Positions 1-8,493 of a DNA stretch of 61,181 bases are shown piece after piece. Numbering within the stretch: the first letter of the stretch is position 1; the number at the start of each line of letters is the position of its first letter. Source of the stretch: GYS-P2D sp964414425 (GTDB taxonomy: Bacteria; Bacteroidota; Bacteroidia; Chitinophagales; Saprospiraceae); the NCBI GenBank assembly GCA_964414425.1, contig CAYPWL010000021.1, forward strand, positions 1-61,181. The letters are read 5' to 3'. The notes below the pieces were generated by a model, which made no database searches, was not told the origin of the DNA, and saw nothing but the letters and a program-made list of their open reading frames with translations. A program made the translations under genes and the position numbers.

Positions 1-629
1 GATATATTGACATCTTAATCGACAAGTTAGAGCAACTGGGATTTATCAATATCGTCGTGATCAATGATAATAGCCAAGATCAAACGGCGGTCATCGCTCG
101 AGAGAGGGAGAATGTAACAGTCCTAGATCATAGTATTAACTTAGGTGTAGGTGCGGCAACTCAAACGGGAATAGCCTATGCCGTATCTAATGGAGCAAAA
201 ATTATCGTAACCATTGATGCCGATCTACAACATAATCCTGATGATCTAATCAAACTGATAGATACACTAAGAAAAGACAACTATGATCTCGTAATCGGAA
301 GTCGCTTTATTCAAGAAAATGATATTCCTAAGAGTCGTGTGTTTTTCAATAAAATTGCGAATGTCGTGTCGTGGTTACTCACAGGAACCTACCTAACAGA
401 TAGTCAGTCTGGGCTTAAAGCTTTTAATGACAACTTAGCTCAGCATTTGGATCTCAAATATGATGGATTCGAATTTTGCATGGAAATAATTAAAGAAGCT
501 AGAACCAACAAACTAAAAATTAAGGAAATCCCAGTCTTTGTGAGTTATACTCCCGAAACAATGAAAAAAGGACAGGGCCTTTGGGTCGGAATCAGAATGA
601 TTAGCAAGATCATGTCCCCGTTCTCATAG
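1..629 (+). CDS. Glycosyltransferase family 2, DPM1-like (5' end outside window)
   Basis: The reading frame is open from base 3, before the first possible start (GTG at 57), and the upstream codons read as the usual beta-strand before the VINDNS nucleotide-binding turn. The gene therefore begins left of the window and about 209 codons are visible. It has the GT-A features of the polyprenyl-phosphate mannose/glucose synthase group: a DAD metal site followed by LQHNPDDL, a GSRF segment, and DSQSGLKAF near the acceptor site. No membrane segment is seen in the visible part, so it resembles the soluble catalytic domain of Dpm1-type enzymes, which move a sugar from a nucleotide donor to a lipid phosphate carrier. 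The donor sugar cannot be told. Its last 6 bases overlap the convergent GT4 gene. Confidence 0.85.
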   Translation, partial: YIDILIDKLEQLGFINIVVINDNSQDQTAVIARERENVTVLDHSINLGVGAATQTGIAYAVSNGAKIIVTIDADLQHNPDDLIKLIDTLRKDNYDLVIGSRFIQENDIPKSRVFFNKIANVVSWLLTGTYLTDSQSGLKAFNDNLAQHLDLKYDGFEFCMEIIKEARTNKLKIKEIPVFVSYTPETMKKGQGLWVGIRMISKIMSPFS

Positions 630-1667
630 GAAGGGAACGACAAAGGGAGCTCTCTTTAAGCGCTCAAGTTGACTATAGTGGTCACAACTTTGATCCTTTG
701 AGAGTTGATTTAATTGGGAGATCAAGTCATCAGGAGATTGTACATATCGGCATCCCTCACCTCCGACCTCTCGATGAATCTTAGTGTCTGATAAGATTAC
801 GTGTAAGCCATATCCCATAGCCTCTAAGATAGGCAAGCCAAAACCTTCATAATGCGATGAGAATAGAAATACATCACTCTCTCGATACAGATCATGCAGT
901 TGCTGATCATCGACATATCCAGTCAGCCGCACCTTGCTCTTAATCAGGGATAATTCTAACTCATCATAAAAGGGTTTGCTCTTCCAACCTTTGGCGCCTG
1001 CGACGACCCATGTAAAGTCTTTATGAGATTCTTGATACCATTGAGTTAAGGCCTCAAGGATAAATAAGTGATTCTTTCTCGGTTCCACCGTGCCTACTGT
1101 CAACAACTGTAAAGGTTGATCCCTTGACTTCGGCTCTTGGACTGGCATAGTCCTATGAGGAACCTGCGGATAACAAACCTTAATCTTATTCCGATCAACA
1201 TCAAGATGTGAAACAATGTCATCTCGGGTTGCGCGTGAATTACTGATGATTCCATCAACAGACTGTAGAAGCTGGCCAAACTGGGTCTTATGCCACCAGG
1301 CCGATGGTGTATCATGATATTCAGGATATAGGATCGGAGTCAAATCATGTACTACCGTAACTTTTTTAATAGGGTCGGGTAACCGGAACGGGCCAAAATG
1401 AGCCATCTCGATTGCAACATTAGACTTAATCTCTTTAATTCTTTTTGGAATCTCATGAAAGTATCGTAGTCTATAATGTCCCGGTAACCAACTCTTAATG
1501 GGGATTACCTCATTGATTGAGCCTTCTATCTCATAGGGTGTTGTAGTGATATGATGATAGTTATGATTAGAGTATTGAGCTATTGTTCTCTCAATAAACT
1601 GTTTGGTGTATACATGGATACCTGCTGACTGAGTAGTGAGATTATCTGCTACGAAAACTACCTTCAT
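624..1667 (-). CDS. Glycosyltransferase family 4 (GT-B)
   Basis: This 347-residue protein has the two Rossmann halves of a GT-B transferase. The N-terminal half starts MKVVFVADN with an acceptor-side loop; the C-terminal half has LLTVGTVEPRKNH at about residue 190 and a donor site reading SSHYEGFGLPILEAMGYG around 270-290, which holds the EX7E pair typical of GT4 enzymes that use nucleotide sugars with retention. It likely adds a sugar during surface polysaccharide or glycolipid assembly on the cytoplasmic side. It starts 4 bases after the thioesterase-like gene and is probably the last gene of the minus-strand run from ligD. Donor and acceptor are unknown. Confidence 0.85.
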   Translation of the reverse strand: MKVVFVADNLTTQSAGIHVYTKQFIERTIAQYSNHNYHHITTTPYEIEGSINEVIPIKSWLPGHYRLRYFHEIPKRIKEIKSNVAIEMAHFGPFRLPDPIKKVTVVHDLTPILYPEYHDTPSAWWHKTQFGQLLQSVDGIISNSRATRDDIVSHLDVDRNKIKVCYPQVPHRTMPVQEPKSRDQPLQLLTVGTVEPRKNHLFILEALTQWYQESHKDFTWVVAGAKGWKSKPFYDELELSLIKSKVRLTGYVDDQQLHDLYRESDVFLFSSHYEGFGLPILEAMGYGLHVILSDTKIHREVGGEGCRYVQSPDDLISQLNQLSKDQSCDHYSQLERLKRAPFVVPFL

Positions 1668-1671
1668 CCCA

Positions 1672-2379
1672 CTAACTGGTGAAATCCTTGGGATCTACCT
1701 CAATCCATGTGGCCTCTCCAATAGCCTTAACTTCTCCATGACTATTAATAATGGCAGAACCAGAGTAATTCTTCTTTCGCTCTGTCCCCAGATACCATCC
1801 TGAGACGATAAGTTTTTCGGATCTGTCGATCGGTGATTTTATGTCAACGGTCATACGACCTAAAACAAGTACTTTTTCTTCTTGGATCTGCGTAATCGCA
1901 TAAGCTCCAGGACAATCCAATGCAGACCAGATAAACTCGGTGCTCATCTGTCCAGCCTCATTATAGAGATCATCAAATGCTCTGAAAGGCGCCGCCACAT
2001 AGTCCCCACTACCAGATACTCCAGTGAAAAGGCGAAGTCCGTCATTTTCACTGCGCTGAGGTCCACATACAAAGCAATGAGGAAATGCATGCCTCTTAAA
2101 GCCAGGATATCTGGTCTCACATAAGACCGCATCAGCCATAGATGGAATCACCTTAGGCTCAATCGACAGAGTTGAGTTTTTCGCTCGAGCTACGATAGTA
2201 TTTCTATTTGTCAATGTCCACTCTTCTTCTTGTTCTGTCAACTTCATTTGCACATCAAGAGGTGGAGGCTTATGTAATGTTACTTGTACAACACCGCCAA
2301 TCTCCTTAGCCATGAGGCCTGCGACATAACCTCCATTTCCAGAATTAGGGGGACCATTAAATCGAGCGTTTACTATCAT
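1672..2379 (-). CDS. Hotdog-fold thioesterase-like protein
   Basis: A soluble protein of 235 residues with no signal peptide. Two features recall acyl-CoA thioesterase-like hotdog proteins: an N-terminal FNGPPNSGNGGYVAG segment, which looks like the substrate-binding helix region, and a CFVCGPQR...GLRLF segment near residue 100, a motif common in PaaI-like thioesterase superfamily members. The length fits two hotdog units in tandem. The substrate is unknown. It lies 69 bases downstream of the exonuclease III-like gene and 4 bases upstream of the GT4 gene, so it may be transcribed with both, but nothing in its sequence links it to DNA repair. Family assignment is from motif recall and is moderately sure. 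Confidence 0.65.
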   Translation of the reverse strand: MIVNARFNGPPNSGNGGYVAGLMAKEIGGVVQVTLHKPPPLDVQMKLTEQEEEWTLTNRNTIVARAKNSTLSIEPKVIPSMADAVLCETRYPGFKRHAFPHCFVCGPQRSENDGLRLFTGVSGSGDYVAAPFRAFDDLYNEAGQMSTEFIWSALDCPGAYAITQIQEEKVLVLGRMTVDIKSPIDRSEKLIVSGWYLGTERKKNYSGSAIINSHGEVKAIGEATWIEVDPKDFTS

Positions 2380-2448
2380 AGTTAGTAGTTTCCCTATGAA
2401 AACTGATTTATAATTTGGGTTCGTATTAATTACGGCTAAAAAATATCG

Positions 2449-3141
2449 CTACCCTAACTCTAATACCATGGGAGCGTGATCAGAAATATTCTGCTCTCGA
2501 TAGTCTTGGAGATAATAACAGCCAGTAACTATGGGCAATAAATCAGGTGTCACTATAGTATGATCATATCTATAGCCATTGCCCTGATGGCTAAACCAAG
2601 AATACTCTAACAGATCTCCATGAATATGCCGATAGGCATCATGCCCTATCTCCTCAGTTAGCTCAATGAATTGATCTTCATACCAAAACGAGTTTTTCTT
2701 CTGATCGACATAGTTTTTGCCCGTATTAAGATCCCCACAGATAATTATTGGTTCTTGCCTAACCTTGACCTCACTGACTACCCAATCAAAGAGCGTGTGC
2801 TTCTTTTTGTGCGGGAAGTAGCCCCCATATATCACGAAGGCCTTATACTTCCCGATGATAATATTATGTGGGTAGCTCTCATCGGGACAATCTGATATCT
2901 GTGTGTCAAATGGAAGCATAGAAACCATAATCACGCTATTGTCATCAGCTGAAGAAGCTGTGACCGCTTGGTATCGATAGCCGAGCGACAATAGCTTAGA
3001 CCTAAGCGTTGCACCACGGTCATTATTGCGATATTCCGTTAAAACTACTATTTGAGCATTAATCGTCTTAATCGCTCCGATGACCTGAGTGAGCCTGCTC
3101 CCCCCTCCTTGTCTTATGTTCCAAGAGAGGACTTTGATCAC
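2449..3141 (-). CDS. Endonuclease/exonuclease/phosphatase family protein (ExoIII-like)
   Basis: A 230-residue metal-dependent phosphoesterase of the EEP fold. All family landmarks are present in order: LSWNIRQGG at the N-terminus (metal/phosphate Asn), LTEYR with the metal Glu near residue 36, CGDLNTG with the Asp-x-Asn pair near 137, YRYDH near 192, and SDHAPM with the catalytic Asp-His near 223. Such enzymes cut DNA backbones at AP sites, trim 3' ends, or act on lipids and phosphates. The GTG start overlaps the Ku stop as GTGA, and ligD lies upstream of ku, so translation is probably coupled and a role in cleaning DNA ends for end joining is a reasonable inference. No signal peptide is present, which argues against an exported sphingomyelinase-like role. 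Confidence 0.8.
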   Translation of the reverse strand: MIKVLSWNIRQGGGSRLTQVIGAIKTINAQIVVLTEYRNNDRGATLRSKLLSLGYRYQAVTASSADDNSVIMVSMLPFDTQISDCPDESYPHNIIIGKYKAFVIYGGYFPHKKKHTLFDWVVSEVKVRQEPIIICGDLNTGKNYVDQKKNSFWYEDQFIELTEEIGHDAYRHIHGDLLEYSWFSHQGNGYRYDHTIVTPDLLPIVTGCYYLQDYREQNISDHAPMVLELG

Positions 3142-3935
3142 GCTTGTTTCTTTTTAAGCTTAGCCTCCTCGATACTTGCTTTGAGTGCATCCATGATGTC
3201 AACAACAGGTGCTTGCTTCACTTCTTCATCGCTAACGCTGATCACTTGCTTACCATCAATCTTCTTCTCGACGAGCTCCATGAGTGCATCTCTATATCGA
3301 TCCTGGAAGTCTACTTTGTCAAATGTTGTAGACAAAGAATCAACCAAAGTCATAGCGAGCTCCACCTGCTTCTCATCAACAGTGACTTCATCAGTAAGAT
3401 CTGGCACCTTTTTTATATCTCTCAACTCATATGGAAATCGCAGTTTGTACATAATCAAGCCATTATCCTTGGCGTTGAGGAGTACCACATCTTCCTTATC
3501 TCTGAGGATGATACGACCAACTCCAGCCTTGCCAGTACGCTTCAAGACTTGTGTGAATAGAGAAAAGGTCTGCTGCGCCACCTCACTCGATGGACCGACA
3601 TAATACACTGCTTCAAATCGACTGGGATGAACCTCATCGATATCAACGAAGGCCTCTATATCTATAGCTCGTGTACTCTTGAGTTTAAGTGCGTCAAACT
3701 CCTTGGGTTCAAATACGACATATTGATCCTTATCATACTCAAAGCCCCTCACGATATCACGTGAGGATACCTTCTTCTCACAAGTACGGCATACCTTATG
3801 GTATGAAATCCGGCCATTATCTTCTTTGTGAAGTTGATTGAAGCTGATGTTATTTTTAGTCTCAACGGCATTGAATATCTGAATCGGTATGGTAACCAGT
3901 GAGAATCGAATATGTCCTTTCCAAATTGAACGCAT
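3138..3935 (-). CDS. ku: Ku homodimer, non-homologous end joining
   Basis: Bacterial Ku of 265 residues, close to the usual 260-300. It begins MRSIWKGHIRFSLVTIP, the family's conserved opening, and carries a CRTC pair near residue 50, GKAGVGR near 136 and the PYELRD segment near 170. It forms a ring that slides onto double-strand break ends and recruits LigD. The C-terminus is a short Lys-rich tail (KASIEEAKLKKKQA), shorter than the extended basic tails of some actinobacterial Ku proteins. The ATG start lies 4 bases after the ligD stop and its TGA stop overlaps the start of the nuclease gene, which gives a tight three-gene cluster. Confidence 0.96.
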   Translation of the reverse strand: MRSIWKGHIRFSLVTIPIQIFNAVETKNNISFNQLHKEDNGRISYHKVCRTCEKKVSSRDIVRGFEYDKDQYVVFEPKEFDALKLKSTRAIDIEAFVDIDEVHPSRFEAVYYVGPSSEVAQQTFSLFTQVLKRTGKAGVGRIILRDKEDVVLLNAKDNGLIMYKLRFPYELRDIKKVPDLTDEVTVDEKQVELAMTLVDSLSTTFDKVDFQDRYRDALMELVEKKIDGKQVISVSDEEVKQAPVVDIMDALKASIEEAKLKKKQA

Positions 3936-3939
3936 AGTA

Positions 3940-6210
3940 CTAAGTCGTTATAAGTTTAATGAATACTGGTTCTCTGAGCGTACCATTCGGTGTTATTGAG
4001 GCATATTTCACCAAACATCTTATCTCGCTTTCGATCCATATAGTCCGATCGGCCTCATCAATTTTAATATCTTCTGGCGGGACTATGGTGTTTTGAGATT
4101 TTAACAAAGTAGTTATTTCATTCAGTAAATTATAATCAAAACCCGTACCTACTTTGCCAATATAGTTCTCATCAGCATCCACAAGATGTAATGAGCCGAA
4201 TAGACCACTTCGGTCTCCATTGCCTTCTGTATAGCCAACTATGGTCGCCTCCATCTCTGTACGAGATTTAATTTTATACCAGTCTTTGGTTCTGGCGCCG
4301 ATGTGATATCTACCATCTTTAGTCTTAGCCATGATACCCTCCATTGTTTTTGCTTGGATGGCAGCAAAGAGTCCTGCACCATCCTCAAATGAATTACTGT
4401 ATCTATAAGCTTCGCCCCACTTCAGGCATGGTTTGAGCAGTGCTCTTCTCCGTATCAGCGGTTCGTCTATCGTATCAAATCCATCTATTGACAACACATC
4501 AAATAGATAACAGCTCACCAGTTTTTGTGCCTTTTTTATAGCGCGTCCTTTGGAATGCATCCTGCTGATCACATCTGCGAATACAGGTCTGCCCTGATCA
4601 TCCAATACCACGATCTCTCCATCAAATATCCCATACTCTACATTAAAGAGCTTGGGATCCAACAACTCGGGAAACTGTTGAGTCATATCTCTGCCGCTGC
4701 GACTCTTGATATGAACTTCGTCTTCATTTAGATAGATGAGCACTCGGATACCATCCCACTTGACCTCATAAACATAGTTGTTGGTAGATGGAATATCTGT
4801 ACGTTGATCCGCGAGCATGGGCTTTAATGAGCTGCCCTTAATAAGGAATGACTTATCATCACTCAGCGTCATCAGCCATTGATCTTCTTGCTTAGTTTTC
4901 ACTAGGTGGTACTTATGTTGACCGAGTGTGAAGACTAATTTATTTTTCTCCTTGGTATGCCAGACGGTTGTGCCAGTCTCAATAGTCCACATCTCGCCTG
5001 CGCCATAAGCCCCCTTGGGGATGACCCCTTCAAAGGTCAGATACTCTATCGGATGATCTTCTGTTCTTATGGCTAAACGTTTTTGGCCTTTATCAACTGG
5101 GGGACCCTTGGGGATTGCCCATGACCACAGGACACCTTGATCCTCCAACCGTAGGTCATAATGGAGATTGCTGGCATTATGAAACTGGATGGAATAGCGA
5201 TCCTTATAATTACCCCTGACAAGGGCCATTGGTTCAGGTGTTGTATTCAGATCACGCTTCTCAACATAGTCTTTAAGCCGTTGGTCTACCTCTTGTGGTG
5301 ATACCGAAGCCTCCGTGGCACTCTCAACAGTTAACGGGACAGCCATATCGTTCCAGTCCTGCCAAGCCTCTAAGGCAGCTGGCAGATGATCCTTGTAGTT
5401 ATTGATGTTAATTTCCTGAGATGACTCCAGTGTTGCTAATCTCTCCCAAGGTATAGGCATAGAAATCGGTGCACCTATTTTTCCTCTCAGACTATAAGGC
5501 GCAACGACGGTGTTCGTCTCATGATTGCGATAGATATCTATCAATATTTTACCCTTCCGCTTACTCTTAGATATCTCGAGGGTATAGGCATTAGGATACT
5601 TTGCAATGAGCATCTGAGCAATGGTTTTACATCGCTCCTTGACTTCTTTAAAGGTGTTTTCAGGTTTAAGCGGCACCATTAAATGAAGACCCTTTCCTCC
5701 TGATGTTTTTAGAAATGTGGTATAGCCCTGAGCGTCAATTATAGATCGGAGACGCTCAGCTGCTATAACCACGTCTCTGAAGTTGATCTGTTCATCGGGA
5801 TCTAAATCAAAGACCATATAGTCTGGCAACCCACGCTGCCCTACCCTAAACGCCATAGGATGAAGTTCAAGAGCTGCTAAGTTAGCCGTCCAGGCCAAGC
5901 CCGCAGCATTCTTAATGTATATATAGTCAATGCTGCGATTGTCATGGGTGATCTGGAAGCTCTCCATCCAATCTGGCGCATAATCTGGTCTGGTCTTACT
6001 ATAAAACTGATGTGCCGTAACTCCGTCGGGATATCTTATCAGCGTCATCGGACGCTCCTTGATAAACGGTAACATATGCTGCGCCATTCCGAGAAAATAC
6101 TGGATGATCTCAGCCTTAGGGATACTGAGTTCTGGATAGATAATCTTACTGAGATTAGTCAGCTTTAGTTTCCTTCCTTCTACCTGTGTATGTACTACCT
6201 TAGATGACAC
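3940..6210 (-). CDS. ligD: Multifunctional ATP-dependent DNA ligase LigD (Pol-PE-Lig)
   Basis: The 756-residue protein seals double-strand breaks with Ku. Domain order is polymerase, phosphoesterase, ligase, as in mycobacterial LigD and unlike the PE-Lig-Pol order of Pseudomonas. Polymerase, about 1-295: metal ligands D135 and D137 in FDLDPD, SGGKGLH at 170-176, D225. 3'-phosphoesterase, about 325-430: H344, H350, D352, R354, H386 and Y390, with spacing identical to the known Pseudomonas active site. Ligase, about 463-756: nucleotidyl lysine K484 in KWDG, E532 in FDGE, EGIMAK at 624, WYKIK at 644. All three active sites look intact. The start is GTG; no in-frame ATG exists before residue 42. 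It is divergent from the DUF1684 lipoprotein with an 88-base gap. Confidence 0.97.
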   Translation of the reverse strand: MSSKVVHTQVEGRKLKLTNLSKIIYPELSIPKAEIIQYFLGMAQHMLPFIKERPMTLIRYPDGVTAHQFYSKTRPDYAPDWMESFQITHDNRSIDYIYIKNAAGLAWTANLAALELHPMAFRVGQRGLPDYMVFDLDPDEQINFRDVVIAAERLRSIIDAQGYTTFLKTSGGKGLHLMVPLKPENTFKEVKERCKTIAQMLIAKYPNAYTLEISKSKRKGKILIDIYRNHETNTVVAPYSLRGKIGAPISMPIPWERLATLESSQEININNYKDHLPAALEAWQDWNDMAVPLTVESATEASVSPQEVDQRLKDYVEKRDLNTTPEPMALVRGNYKDRYSIQFHNASNLHYDLRLEDQGVLWSWAIPKGPPVDKGQKRLAIRTEDHPIEYLTFEGVIPKGAYGAGEMWTIETGTTVWHTKEKNKLVFTLGQHKYHLVKTKQEDQWLMTLSDDKSFLIKGSSLKPMLADQRTDIPSTNNYVYEVKWDGIRVLIYLNEDEVHIKSRSGRDMTQQFPELLDPKLFNVEYGIFDGEIVVLDDQGRPVFADVISRMHSKGRAIKKAQKLVSCYLFDVLSIDGFDTIDEPLIRRRALLKPCLKWGEAYRYSNSFEDGAGLFAAIQAKTMEGIMAKTKDGRYHIGARTKDWYKIKSRTEMEATIVGYTEGNGDRSGLFGSLHLVDADENYIGKVGTGFDYNLLNEITTLLKSQNTIVPPEDIKIDEADRTIWIESEIRCLVKYASITPNGTLREPVFIKLITT

Positions 6211-6298
6211 CGAGGTTTATTCTGACGCATATAATAACAAGAAGCAACAATGAATCCAAAAATCATCTGTATCGGGCTATTATATAAATGCTCCAACT

Positions 6299-7195
6299 AT
6301 GAATCCACTAATTAAACCGTTCTTATTGTTCAGTCTCACGAGTCTATTGTTGAGCTGTCAAGGCAGCTATCGGGAGAACATAGAGCAATGGCGAGTAGAA
6401 CGGCTCGGTCAACTGCAAGCGCCCTATGCATGGCCGTCAGTAATAGGCCTACACACCATGAAAAGTGATACCACATCTTTCGGCTCAACGGCTGATAATG
6501 ACCTCATCGTCGAAGGAAACGCTCCCGCAGTCATGGGTATGATCAGATATGAAGATGATCAGTACTATCTCAAAATGCCTGAAGCTAAAGATGCAACAGT
6601 AGCTGAAACACAAGTTCAGTCAGAAATCACGCTACTCACGGATAAACAAGAAAATGGCCCAACTATGGTCTCCTGGGAGAGTTACCAGTGGCATCTCATA
6701 GAGCGTGGTGAGCAGGCTTATCTAAGGATGAAGGATACACTAAGTGAATATAGGTCCAACTTGACAAGCATTCCCAATTATCCAATTAACTCAAAATGGA
6801 ATGTTCCGGCACAGTTCACCACTTCAGATAGCTCTGACCGTATTGTCTATGATAATATCCTCGATATGACTTTTAACCATGCTTTTGCTGGATATCTCAA
6901 TTTTGAGATTGACGGACAAGATTATCAGTTAAAGGCTATGGATTATGATGCGGATAGCTACTTCGTCATTATCTCAGATCTGACGACAGGATTTGAGACC
7001 TATGATGGTGGGCGGTACGTGTATCCCAAGAAGGCAGACACAAATGGACAGACTTATATCGATTTCAACCAAGCCATGAATCCACCTTGCGTATTCACGC
7101 CTTATGCCACTTGTCCGCTTCCACCAGCGGATAACCATATAGATCTAAAGGTCGAAGCGGGTGAACAAAAGATGATCCTATATCAATATCATTAA
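6299..7195 (+). CDS. DUF1684 lipoprotein
   Basis: A 298-residue protein with a lipoprotein signal: a hydrophobic stretch ending LLLSC with C20 as the lipidation site. The mature part matches DUF1684 proteins: YRENIEQWRVERL after the signal, WPSVIGLH with FGSTADNDL, and near the C-terminus YIDFNQAMNPPC followed by YATCPLPPADN, the family's cysteine-containing signature. The biochemical function of DUF1684 is not established. The protein should be anchored in the outer or inner membrane facing the periplasm. It stands alone between divergent ligD and convergent ssb. Confidence 0.85.
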   Translation: MNPLIKPFLLFSLTSLLLSCQGSYRENIEQWRVERLGQLQAPYAWPSVIGLHTMKSDTTSFGSTADNDLIVEGNAPAVMGMIRYEDDQYYLKMPEAKDATVAETQVQSEITLLTDKQENGPTMVSWESYQWHLIERGEQAYLRMKDTLSEYRSNLTSIPNYPINSKWNVPAQFTTSDSSDRIVYDNILDMTFNHAFAGYLNFEIDGQDYQLKAMDYDADSYFVIISDLTTGFETYDGGRYVYPKKADTNGQTYIDFNQAMNPPCVFTPYATCPLPPADNHIDLKVEAGEQKMILYQYH

Positions 7196-7235
7196 AAAGA
7201 TGATTCATATCGTCAAAAGGTTAATGTATTAAGTA

Positions 7236-7267
7236 GAAAAACGCCAAGCTTGGTAAAAAACTTGGCG
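7236..7267 (-). terminator. Rho-independent terminator of ssb
   Basis: Inverted repeat with arms CGCCAAG (7242-7248) and CTTGGCG (7261-7267). Read on the minus strand the hairpin is followed by a run of five T and sits 25 bases after the ssb stop. It also ends the convergent DUF1684 region. Confidence 0.85.
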
Positions 7268-7292
7268 CTGTTATGGCAACTCTAAGAGCTGA

Positions 7293-7643
7293 TTAAGCTG
7301 GGGTGCTTTCTCTCTTACCAAGTTTGATAAATTCATTGACGACTACTTCCGTGACATATCTGGTCTGCCCATTAGAGTCTTCATACTTACGATGCATGAG
7401 CTTACCTTTTACGGCGAGCTCATCACCTTTCTTAACCATCTGCTGCATGAGCTCTGCTGTCTTACCCCAAGCAACAATGTTATGCCATTGTGTGTCTTTG
7501 ATTTTCTCACCATCATTGTTACGGTAGTAATCATTAGTAGCCAGTGGTGCCTTGGCTAATGTCATGCCTGATTCAAATGATTTTGTCTCTAAGTCTTGAC
7601 CGATGTGGCCGATAAGCTGTACTTGATTTCTAAGTGTGTTCAT
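7293..7643 (-). CDS. ssb: Single-stranded DNA-binding protein (short form)
   Basis: A 116-residue OB-fold protein: NQVQLIGHIGQDLE at the start, WHNIVAWGKTAELM in the middle and GDELAVKGKLMHRKYEDSNG before the last strand, all typical of SSB. After the OB fold it stops at KRESTPA and lacks the acidic D-(D/E)-(D)-I-P-F type tail that recruits repair and replication proteins. Tail-less short SSBs occur in Bacteroidota beside a full-length copy, so this may be a second SSB rather than the main one; the other would lie outside the window. It is monocistronic, with its own terminator. Confidence 0.92.
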   Translation of the reverse strand: MNTLRNQVQLIGHIGQDLETKSFESGMTLAKAPLATNDYYRNNDGEKIKDTQWHNIVAWGKTAELMQQMVKKGDELAVKGKLMHRKYEDSNGQTRYVTEVVVNEFIKLGKRESTPA

Positions 7644-7907
7644 AATGTGAATGTTTTATAATCCGCACTAAACGGATCGGATGAAATAAAAAAGTATCGA
7701 TGTGATATCGATCGACGACTCAAAGGTGGTGACACTCAAAAGTCAAAAACAAAATATATTCGTTTATAATCGTTTATTTCCGTAAATATTCGAAACTAAA
7801 CTTTTATATGTCTGATAATCAGCTAATTAATGAAAAATAAATAACTGCGACTTTTTCTATCTTCAAAAGTATTTATCTCCTCATTTAGAGCAAAGCGCAT
7901 CGCATCA

Positions 7908-8420
7908 ATGTTTATCCATATAAAAACGAAAAGGCTGCGAATAAGACCAGTATCCTTGAGTGATACAGCATTCATGTTCGATTTAGTCAATTCTGAGGGA
8001 TGGCTAAGGTTTATCGGAGATCGAAATGTGCATGATGTCAACGACGCTGAGCGATATATCCAAGCTATCCTGGATCGCAACAACGCATATTACAATGTCA
8101 TAGAACTTAATGGATCTGATGAATCTGTTGGCGTAGTCAGCCTTCTTCAACGAGAGGATGAGTCATTTCCTGATATTGGCTTTGCCTTGCTCTCTAAGTA
8201 TGAAAACAACGGCTACGCCCTTGAGGCAATCAAAGCCTATCTCCAGGAGATTATAGCTGAAGATAAATATGACAATATCATTGGGATTACGCTACCCACC
8301 AACCAAAGGTCTATTAGTCTCTTACAGAAGATCGGCATGACTTATCAGTTTGATCAGCCGAAAGAAGATCAGGTGCTATCATATTATAGTTTGAGGAAGT
8401 TAATGGCTACTAAGGAGTAA
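7908..8420 (+). CDS. GNAT acetyltransferase, RimJ/RimL type
   Basis: A 170-residue protein of the acetyl-CoA N-acetyltransferase fold. It opens IKTKRLRIRPVSLSDTAFMF, the RimJ/RimL-type start, then EGWLRFIGDRNVHD, and has PDIGFALLSKYENNGYALEAIKA, where the NGYA-type turn stands for the acetyl-CoA pyrophosphate loop, and QRSISLLQKIGM at the C-terminal helix. It transfers an acetyl group to an amine on a protein N-terminus or small molecule; the substrate is unknown. The gene is monocistronic. The 264 bases before it, shared with divergent ssb, show no clear promoter motif. Confidence 0.87.
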   Translation: MFIHIKTKRLRIRPVSLSDTAFMFDLVNSEGWLRFIGDRNVHDVNDAERYIQAILDRNNAYYNVIELNGSDESVGVVSLLQREDESFPDIGFALLSKYENNGYALEAIKAYLQEIIAEDKYDNIIGITLPTNQRSISLLQKIGMTYQFDQPKEDQVLSYYSLRKLMATKE

Positions 8421-8493
8421 GTCTATTACCACTCACTGGATTTGACCTCGCAAGTCATAAATCCCTATCTTGTTAAGAACACAACTATCAACA

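Noticed and set aside
7823..8083. Minus-strand 86-residue ORF overlapping the acetyltransferase
   Set aside because: It runs antisense to the clear GNAT gene and shows only the complement of that sequence.
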